Origin: Favolaschia claudopus | Taxonomy: Eukaryota > Basidiomycota > Agaricomycetes > Agaricales > Mycenaceae | Assembly: GCA_037176885.1 (NCBI GenBank) | Contig: JAWWNJ010000100.1 | Coordinates: 496,001-560,000, forward strand | Length of the DNA: 64,000 nucleotides | Direction: 5' to 3' | In this document: one piece after another, positions 55,871 to 64,000 of the stretch | How the letters are laid out: each line of letters opens with the position of its first letter | Position numbering within the stretch: the stretch's first letter is position 1 | Program-made: the position numbers and the translations under genes | Notes under the pieces: generated by a model | Database searches by the model: none | Seen by the model: the letters and a program-made list of their open reading frames with translations, nothing else | Told to the model about the DNA's origin: nothing

Positions 55871-57343
55871 AACTTCTCCTACACCGAAAATTCAAAGTTT
55901 CCGAATATTATGTGCGCAGCTTCCTATCCAGTGTGATGGACTGGACCCCGCGCAAGGGTACACGCGCAGCTCGCCATATCCCAGCAGATGCACCCGAGCT
56001 TTTAAAAAGAACATTCTTTCGGATTCGCTACGCAATCTTAACCGGCCGAGTGCCTCCAGATGTAAGCCATTAATTTATTACTTCGTGACTTCTTTTTCAT
56101 TCTCTCGCAGCTTATAGTCAACGCCGACCAGGCAGGAAATTATCTGCTCCCTGCGAGTGGACATACATTTCACGACCGTGGTGCGAAACAGGTTGATCTC
56201 GTGGGGAAAGACGAGAAGCGAGCGTACACCATGATGGTTTCTTCCACTCCAAATGGCAGCATGCTGGCAACGCAAGCCGTCTGGGCCGGTAAAGGTGCTG
56301 GTTCACTTCCGACGAGTGATGCCGAGCAGATGCAGGAAGCACTCAATCGTGGCTTCATCTTCTCCTCCGCTAAAAGTCCGAAGAAGGGCAGCCATTTCTC
56401 GACTTTCTACACAATGAAAGAGTGGATTTTGAAAGTTATAATCCCTTGGCGTCTGTTTATCATTGAGCGGGACAATCTCGATGAAGATCAGCAAATGATT
56501 CTGTTTCTTGACGTTTATCCCGTCCATATTGGGCAAGAGTTCCGCGAATTCATTTTTGACGACTGCCCATTCATCATTTTGATTTTTGTGCCCGGGGGAT
56601 GCACTGGTCTCTTTCAACCAGCAGATGTTGGTCTCCAACGTGTTGCTAAACATATTCTCAAGCAAGATTCCCTTGACTACCTGGTCGAGATCTTCCAGAG
56701 CCAGCGCAAGGAGGGAGTCCCCCCCAATGAGATCAAATTCCCCAACTCACTTCCTATCCTCCGCAATGCCACAGTTCGAGGGCTCGTTAAGATGTACGAC
56801 TTTTTCCAGTCAGCCGAAGGCCGTCAAATTGTTCAACAGGTCAGTGTTGATTGATTCTCGTCACTGCTCTGTGATCATTCAACTCATCGGTTGCAGGCTT
56901 GGCGCAAATGTGAGGTTCCCGGCACGGCATGGAATCTCTCCATCGACTGCTTGTACGGGAAGGACTCGGAGAAAGCTCTACGTGAATATCTCCGTGAAGA
57001 TCAGACCCTTGCCGTAGAAATTGCCAACCGCTGTGGCACTGCAAGGCTTTCTGCCTTCCTCGCTGAGAATCCCACTGCTCTCACCGAGGAAGAAGAAGGC
57101 AATTTTCACACTAACGATGATTCCGATGTAGGCCTTGCAATCTTGATCAAAGATGCTCTTGGCGTCGAAGTTGCTGCAGTTGAAGGCTCATTTTCTTGCA
57201 ACGCGCCTACAACTAATCTCGCTGCACTTTGTGATTCAAACGATGGATTAGTTGCTGCGGATGAGGGTGAGAACATGTGGTTCTACACGGAGAGTGGTCA
57301 ACGTTGGTGCGATGTTACGGAGTTTGATGTAGAGAGTGATTGA
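55871..57343 (+). pseudogene. Transposase, 3' part with DDE domain
   Basis: Continues the interrupted gene in frame: 55871-56061, intron, 56111-56839, intron, 56897-57343. HRKFKVSEYYVRSFL and DWTPRKGTRAARHIP are the region before the catalytic domain. The DDE_1 core has VNADQ (first D), LFLDVYPVH (second D) and LFQPADVG (third D). Introns are GT-AG and keep the frame. All three acidic residues are present, so the copy was probably active until the nested insertion. It matches the pogo/Fot1-like superfamily by the spacing I remember. Confidence 0.88.
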
Positions 57344-57542
57344 GTGCAGTGAGGAGGAGGAGGATTAAAGCAGTAGATTCAGCTAGATTTTACGGACATT
57401 TTACAGTCACAAACATAATAATTCGATGCCTTTGTATGTCACGCAGTCCTCAGGGAAACCACCCGACCGTTATGCGTTACCGTTGAAACGAAACAGGGCG
57501 GGCGTTACGCGTTACGTTTCACCCATACAAAGTGCTACAGTA

Positions 57543-59000
57543 CTCTTCTACTTGGTGGACGCTTTTTGCAGCACCAAACTATTTCCTCCGAGTGCTGCAG
57601 CCATGATCACCCTAGGCCTTCAAGCTTCAGGTCGCGTATTCCCGAAATTCTTCTCATCTCCACTTGGCTTCGCCACTGCATACTATGGGCCATGGAGCAA
57701 CTCGGGACTGTTAGTCACTGTTGGCAATGACTCACTCGAGCCTTACAATATCTTTTCGCATCCAAATCTGCATCGCAAGGCAAAGCTGCAAGACAAGTCT
57801 TGGATGAGGCCATAGGCCCTTACCTCCGGAGTTCAAAGCCCTTTCCAATGCGCCAGGTCCTTGTCACTGTTGTCAAACCCAAGCGTGCTCTGAAATGGAG
57901 CCTGAGAGCCGGATAAGTAGCGTGAGCCTTTCCTGCAGCTGCTGCGGAGAGAGATTTTCGACACTGCCCTGTCCAGATTGCCAATCAGGTTCTTTCGGGT
58001 GGCTTTGAGATCATCGGTACGTCTAGAGTACCGACGACCAAAACCTGCCTACTCCCAGTCTGCTGTTTCTCTGTGGCTGGGATTCAGATGCTGCTCTTCC
58101 AAAACTTCGGGGCATTTTCAATCGGAAAAAGGCGCCTAGTTGACGTGTTTGATGAGAAAAGGTCTGCTGGGATAGACGGGTCTTAGTCTCATGCCCCAGA
58201 TTGCAACACCGTGGACTGTTCTTCGAACAGATCGTACAGTGTTGCACTGTTTTTATTTTACCACCACTTTTTCGAACCGACGAGGTATTTACTTGTATTT
58301 ACCTGAGCTTTTGTAAGCGTAGTCGGCCGTATACATCGTATCTTCGTATCCTCCCTGGCGGGTGCTACCCTACGGCGAGGTCGGCACGACGGCAAGTCAA
58401 TAGAAAGGAAGGAAGGAAGGATACACGGCACGGACCCCTTAGGAACGCCGGGGGCTCAGGGAGTAACTGAGCATACATGGATGGCACTAAATGGCACTAC
58501 TGTATGCTACGGTCCCTGGACTTGTCCACCACCCCGGGTCGTAGAATAGAAGTTTCAGTTTTCATAGCAACCACGAGTGACTGACCCACAGCTGTACGCG
58601 GCATGAATCCGCCGAAGAATCGTAGGGATGGATCTATATTTTCAGGTCGGACGAAAGCCCATCGACTAGAACGCACTGCAAATTAGACGTACTACCTTCC
58701 AAGTTGCGTTACTTTTTCCCTGTAAGAAATGCCTTGTGATTCTTGGAATATTCAGCTCGCCCCAAATGCATTGACCGGTGTTCACAAGTCGGGATTTTCT
58801 CGCCGTATGTTGGTCAACTTTCGTGACGGTATCCCCTTCTTGTATCAGAAATTCAGGATTTTGCTCTAGGAGCCGACTCCACAAAAACTCAAGGTCCTGG
58901 CATCAAATCCCTACTCTTCGATTCCTCACCTTGAACCATTTTCGATCGCCGTCCCCTCATTATGCCCACCGTAAAACCACACCATTGAAGATACCAGTCC
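57543..59000. other. Intergenic
   Basis: No family recognised. Small plus-strand frames (57603-57815; ATG 58729 to TAG 58869) and a minus-strand frame at 58666-58884 look protein-like in composition but match nothing I know. A CCCACTT-free, ordinary sequence otherwise. Confidence 0.4.
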
Positions 59001-60479
59001 TTTAATTCAGTACACTCCTGTCGGAGCATGGTCGGCAGGAAGCAAAAGCAATGATTCCTTCACTTCGAAGTGAGTGATTCTGACTGCTCGAAAATTGCGA
59101 CTGGCACCAAACCCGCTCTGCGCTGAAGATATTCTGACGGATCCTTCACACTCTCTACGACCAAAGACAGCTCTGCCTCTTTTACCTTCACTGGGAACCG
59201 CGTCTGGATATTTGGCGCCAAGCGAAGTACTCATGGTGCGGCCCATTCAAGATACGATTACGGTCACATTTAGACTAATCATCATTGTGAAGGTCCATAT
59301 AGCGCGACGCTGGACAAAAACACGAGTCAGCACGATGGATTCTCTGCGACGGACACTCTCGCCAACCTCTTCGACTCCGGCTCGTTGCCACAAGGCCAAC
59401 ACAGTATTGTCATCACGAACCAGCCAAAACGATACAAAGAAACAAATTTTGGACATTGACTACGTATTGCCCGTTCAAACGCTGTTGTCTCGAGAGCACT
59501 GACCTCAATTATTACCCAGATAACATGGTCGACCGACTCGCCGACAGAGCCTCAGAAAATCATTCAGATAGACGATGACGCATCGCAATTCTCATACCAG
59601 CCTAAAGATTCATGGAAGACAGATCTACCAAGCGACATGTCTGGCTTTCAGGGGGACAGCGGCCAGTACGTGGCAGCTGCTATTCTTTCAGACTTTTATT
59701 CAAGCCGACCATTTTTAGTGTAAGTCAGAGCAAAGACTCCTCGGCAATCTTATCCTTCTCCGTGCGTCATATCTCATGGACTGTCTTTTCCCGCCCGAAT
59801 CTAATCCAACTCGCAAAAATGCAGGGCGACACTGTGGCTCTCTTCGGTGCAATTGGCCCTAATTTTGGCCCTTACGCGGTCAAGATTGACGGGAATTCTG
59901 TGGGCACGTTCAACGCAACGAAGCAGGACTATACAGCGCAGGCCGCACTCTACCGTGGTGATGGACTTGGTTCCGGAGATCACACACTCGAAATTATCAA
60001 TCAACCGTCGTCTCAAGCCAATTTCTCGCTATCGATTTCGCGCAGTTCGCAGCATTTCCAACATCAAGTCCGAGCGCCAGCCCGTCATCCACTTCCGCGG
60101 CACCCAGTCCAAGCGCTAGCGCCGGGGGCAGACAATTGAAGTCACTATCTATCTGCTTCACAATCGCTATCTAGCTGACAGAATTTTTCATAGTATGGCG
60201 GAAATTGGGCAAGCATTGATTTTTTGGGCTCAACCACGAACTAATTGGAACCTTTGCAGCGGTCTCATAGCTGGTGGAATCGCCGCAGTCTGCCTCGCCT
60301 TCACGATCGTCGCAATGGTTATTCAGCAGATTCATCGCCGGAAGAGGCGGCGAGCAGCCCTCAGCGCTACTTCGAACGTGGCTGCTTTCACGGACGCGGA
60401 GGACACGATCAGTCTCAACACCTTCACCACACAGAATGACCCTGAAACGAAACGCCTGCTTGACGCGCAAAAGCTCTGA
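58971..60479 (+). pseudogene. Single-pass membrane protein with two extracellular jelly-roll-like domains, frameshifted
   Basis: A basidiomycete family with two repeated beta-rich extracellular domains, a Ser/Pro/Thr stalk, one helix and a short cytoplasmic tail. Seen: QYTPVGAWSAGSKSNDSF, SASFTFTGNRVWIFGAKRS, SIVITNQP (domain 1); SSAILSFSGDTVALFGAIGP, HTLEIINQPS, AIDFAQFAAF (domain 2); PSASPSSTSAAPSPSASAGG stalk; helix GGIAAVCLAFTIVAMVI then RRKRRRAA. Introns can be placed, for example 59240-59297. In both domains the reading frame slips by one base soon after the TNQP/INQP motif (near 59425 and 60010). These are either real indels or assembly errors in an otherwise normal gene. The first exon with the signal peptide was not found. 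Confidence 0.7.
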
Positions 60480-60674
60480 AGCAATTTGATCAGCCCACCT
60501 TTATAATAAATCAATGCTTTCCGTTGACAGCGTACCAGTAGCACATTTATCATTTATCGGACTTGTTGTTTTCCGGTTTGTTTCGTTCAATATGTGGGCA
60601 ATCCGTTATATACGTATATTTATGCACACATGATATAAAATGGTAAGAAAGCGACAAGTGATCTCTCTTCGGTG

Positions 60675-63600
60675 CTAACTCTTCGTGGGACGAAGTACCC
60701 GATACTCCATCCCTAAGGTCTGGTGGAAATTCTTCCGGTGAGTGGTTTGTGATGGTAGAGGTTCCGCTCGGTCAGAAGGTGGTGCCTTTCCGATCTTGAA
60801 CAATATTGCTGTGATTCGTCGTGTGGTGGCTGGAAATTGCCCAGGGGGAAGCGTCGTTGCGTAGCGTTTCAGAGCAGCGATTAAAGTGCTCCGAGCCTCA
60901 GGATCGTCCAGGAATTCTGTGAATATCGGCGATGTAAAATTTGTCTGCCTGTCGGCGTTGAAAGAAGGATTGGAGGCGATGGACGATGTTTGGCGGGGAT
61001 ATGTGTCGAATATGCTCGAGAGTAGAACTGTGTTGATGATCACAGCGTGCGCTGGTGTTCTGTTATCCCGTATGACAGCAGATATACAAGATACAAAACG
61101 CCGTTGCAAAGATGCATCCAATTTGGCGCGCGGAATGAAGTTTGCAATGTATTCGATGGTTTCCGCACTATGAAGCGGTAGAATCTCTGCTTCACAATGG
61201 TCCAAAAAATCGCTCAAGATTGTGAAAGCGGCCTCCGTGTGCCGCATATCCATAGTAAAATTGGTGTCGGTAGACAATGTCTGAGTGGGAAGCGGCGAGT
61301 CAATGTTTCCAACCTCTGAAGATGGCATCGGGAAGATTGGGCTACTCAATGTGGCCATGAGCAGAGCTTTATCTTCGTGAGATCCTTCAGTGAGAGAGAT
61401 GAGGATGTCCCATTGTACGAGAGCATTGACGGCAGGAGAACAGAGTGAAAACTCCGCACTCTGGACAGCAAGGAGGGTAGCCTGATCAAATCCGCTATAC
61501 GGCACCTGGGATTTAGTTTCTGGGTCGATAACTCGACGAGCATGCATGCAAAGTCGCCAAATCGCTTCCAAAACATGTTCCAGAGAGATTTCAGGATCGT
61601 GGATGTGGACATAAAGCCTTGAGGCTCAACCGCAATGCGGCTAAGCAGTCGCTCCTGCAACCAAGCAGCGCCTCAGAGAGAGCCTCAGGCGAATCTCGGC
61701 AATTGAGATACTGCACGATCCATGGGGCGGAGTCAAAGCTAGGAGACTTTGGTTTCCAGTGAGAAAGTAACAATCTCACGATTGAATCGATATGATGCAC
61801 GCCAGGATTTAACTTCAGCCGTGCAGCATGAGTGGATATCATGCGCTCCAACGATCGTTCAACACTGGCAGGAGGAATGGTCTTGATAGGAAGACTCGAA
61901 TATGTTGTGAAGAATTCATACGGCATCGAATCTGCCGAAGCTGAATCCTCGAGGAACCTGAGGAAGATACAACTCGGGGCATCCTCCAAGAAGCGAAGGT
62001 GGTTGGAAACTCCACGGATGAACCACAAGCGGGAGGATTCGTCGATGGTCTCGTTGGCAATGAAGGTTTCCGAGGGCAATTCACCATGGAAGTAGTCGAT
62101 ATTTTCAGGGTTGAGAAGCCACACGGACGGGCGAAGTCGAGTCATCTGGCGCTGAACTCGTTTTAGGACAGAGTTGAGTCGCTGACTTGACGATCCCGCT
62201 TCAGCGTTATGCTTGGAATCAGAACATGTCCCAATGAGCTCTCGAAGCCCAACTGTGACAGAGCAATATGCACTGTACTGCATTAACGCATATGTCGGAA
62301 TAACGTGTTGTTGAACCGCGGCGGAGGATGATCGTGACAGGACTTGTAATAGCGAAAGATCTAAGAGATCCACAAGCTGTTTACTGTCCGGTTTCTCGAT
62401 CGACATACGAGCGATGGCCCACAGCGCCTTCAAGGAAGAGATCTGGCGACGAATTTCTACACCGACAGGGAGTTGGCCACCGCTGCAGTCCTTCAAGAAA
62501 ATTTCGATGCGGGAAACGAGTGAGACCTCCGGGTCGCAAATCAGCGATTTGATGTGTTCATCATATGTATTGCGCCTTCCTTTGGCGCCCCAAAGCACGG
62601 ATGATACACCCTCAACAAAGGGTTCGAGTTCATCATCATCTGTCAACGATTTGACTGTCCACACCAAAGCTTGTTTATCGCGGGCTTCACGTTCCTCCGA
62701 TGCCCGAGTAGCGGAGTGCGTCATCATCTCTAGCATACTGCTTTTGTCCAGGGAAGGCTGGTAGCAGGATGTAACGGTCAATTCTTCGTCAGGGTGAGAT
62801 TCGCCCTGAGGAAAAACCCATTTTGCCAAGATTATCAGGATGCCTTGACGAACGCGCCAAAGTAATGGAGAAAGCGCAGTTCGATACGGACAGTCATAGT
62901 AGATCATGGGAAGAATGGTCAACGTGCAATAGATGACCAATACGGCGCAGAGAAGGGTGGCGGCCATATTGGTGATCACGGTGTTGATTGGAAAGAGGAA
63001 GGCTACAAGTCCCCCCAAGAAACAAGAGGAGCGAGGCATGCAGAAGTAGAGGTATAACCTCAACGACGGAGTGCATACTGAATTTCTTGACGCCGTAATA
63101 GAGATACGAGAATATGCGAGCGCGAATGATGGGAGAAGGGTCGCATTTCTGTTGCTTGAATAAAATCTCGAGCCCCATTGCTCGACCATGGTAGCCATAA
63201 AAGCGCACAATAATGCCAGAAAAAGGCTAGTGAACCACATGATGTTGCAGGCGAGAGCCGCAGTCGTAGGACCTGTCGGGCGAGTATTCATAGTCGGTAA
63301 TTCGAAGGTGGTACCATTTATGCCTGCAGCTAGCTGGGCTGAAATCTGAGTTAAAATGTCGACTGTGAGCTGGCCGGAGTCAGGGCCTAGGCTTTTGTAA
63401 CTTTCCACCAGAAAGGCCGTCAAACAAGTGGAAAATAGACCTGCCCTGAACGAAGAGTAAGCATGCTGAACAAGCAATTGCAAGGTTTGTCTCATACGAA
63501 AATCAACAGGCCTTCCATATCACTTCTCCACCGGTCGACCAGAGCCTTGTCCGTATTTTTCTGCCTCGGATATATAGACACTCCATATTTTCGCACCAGC

Positions 63601-63683
63601 CATGTCATCACTAGCTGCGCCAGTCAGCAAAGAAGGTATGTAAAACCGATCCGTGGCTTACTGGCGCTGGCTGTTTCCTTCAT
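60675..63683 (-). pseudogene. DUF6535-type membrane protein, several apparent frameshifts
   Basis: Likely start 63683 (MKETASA). The DUF6535 part reads WSVYISEAEK, VDRWRSDMEGLLIF, AGLFSTCLTAFLVESYKSL, CNIMWFTSLFLALLCAFMAT, SPIIRARIFSYLYYGVKKF and GGLVAFLFPIN. A long helical region without known motifs runs to the stop at 60675. To follow the family sequence one must change frame near 63560 (AAAAA), near 63185, near 63005 (six C on the plus strand) and near 61610, and the intron at about 63510-63460 has mismatched phase. Four or more 1-nt slips suggest a decaying gene or base-calling errors. Function unknown; family is agaricomycete-specific as far as I know. Confidence 0.7.
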
Positions 63684-64000
63684 AGCAGACGCAAAACCTA
63701 TAGGGAAGTGAGGCGCGGGGAGAGGAATGGATTCTGTGTCGGTCGCTGAGAGTGGAGTTTGAGCGGCTGAATCGAAGCCAAAGCTGAAGCTATGCCAGGC
63801 TGTGTGCCACGTCTTTCGCGAGACAGGTTCCCACCACAGACTCGGGAGGCGCGGCACCACTTCCCTTGGTGCTACGCAGTTGGCCACTGATTCCAAATTT
63901 GAATCTTGCTTCGCCGGGAATCGGGAAATATTATATACTAGTAGGACCACCCTTTTTCGGTACAAGAGGTCCCCTGTCAAGCCTTGTTACACAGCTCAGT
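63684..64000. other. Upstream region of the DUF6535 gene, right edge
   Basis: A minus-strand frame continues upstream of 63683 without similarity. No other feature is supported before the window ends. Confidence 0.4.

Larger units (their letters stand above)
50417..57540 (+). mobile_element. pogo-like (DDE_1) DNA transposon, interrupted
   Basis: 25-bp perfect terminal inverted repeats, starting CTGTAGCACTTTGTATGG at both ends, flanked by TA (50415-50416 and 57541-57542). The ends resemble those of the 254-bp MITE (CTGTA, GTTACGCGTTA). It contains one split transposase gene and a nested 3.76-kb element; without the latter the transposon is about 3.37 kb. Confidence 0.9.

Noticed and set aside
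58666..58884. Protein-like 72-codon minus-strand frame and overlapping 46-codon plus-strand frame
   Set aside because: Reasonable composition but no family, no clear start context, and the two overlap on opposite strands; not callable from sequence alone.

Overview
The window looks like nuclear DNA of a mushroom-forming basidiomycete (Agaricomycetes). Genes carry many short introns (about 45-60 bp, GT-AG with a few GC-AG). The protein families are typical of wood or litter fungi: cytochrome P450s with tiny exons, a PL1 pectin lyase, a DUF1996 secreted protein, DUF6535 and seven-helix membrane proteins, F-box proteins and small secreted proteins. Repeats include a copia retrotransposon and TA-target DNA transposons.

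Layout. 0.48-4.72 kb holds no protein gene but carries about eleven minus-strand tRNA-like units with intact B boxes, a small D arm, a covarying central stem with a 17-40 nt loop, and oligo-T runs just downstream. One unit is split by a 783-bp inverted-repeat element with a 6-bp target duplication. 5.3-6.7 kb is a PL1 lyase (minus), divergent from a 1013-aa proline-rich/acidic membrane protein (7.2-10.4 kb). 11.3-13.5 kb is a P450, followed by a 254-bp MITE, a decayed acyltransferase, an L-serine dehydratase (minus), a ZZ-finger protein (plus), a GPH-type sugar transporter (minus) and a seven-helix membrane protein (minus). 24.3-30.7 kb is a tandem duplication of a 6-phosphogluconate-dehydrogenase-like gene with decaying flanks. 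33.0-34.7 kb is a DUF1996 secreted protein, followed by a second P450 (minus), the inverted paralogue of the first.

38.0-43.6 kb is a copia element with identical 213-bp LTRs and a CTAGG target duplication. 44.0-50.2 kb holds an F-box protein, a small secreted protein and the XPF/Rad1 repair endonuclease, all on the minus strand. 50.4-57.5 kb is a pogo-like (DDE_1) transposon with TA targets, whose transposase gene is interrupted by a 3.76-kb element with CACT(A/G)TGGG ends and a 4-bp AACT duplication. 59-63.7 kb holds a two-domain extracellular/one-helix receptor-like protein and a DUF6535 membrane protein, both with several apparent 1-nt frameshifts.

The most unusual signal is the tRNA-like array. 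The nested transposons and the copia element, with a frame-preserving intron-like segment and a TAATG ORF junction, come next. Exon models for most genes were checked by eye: exon lengths sum to whole codons and family motifs run through the junctions.
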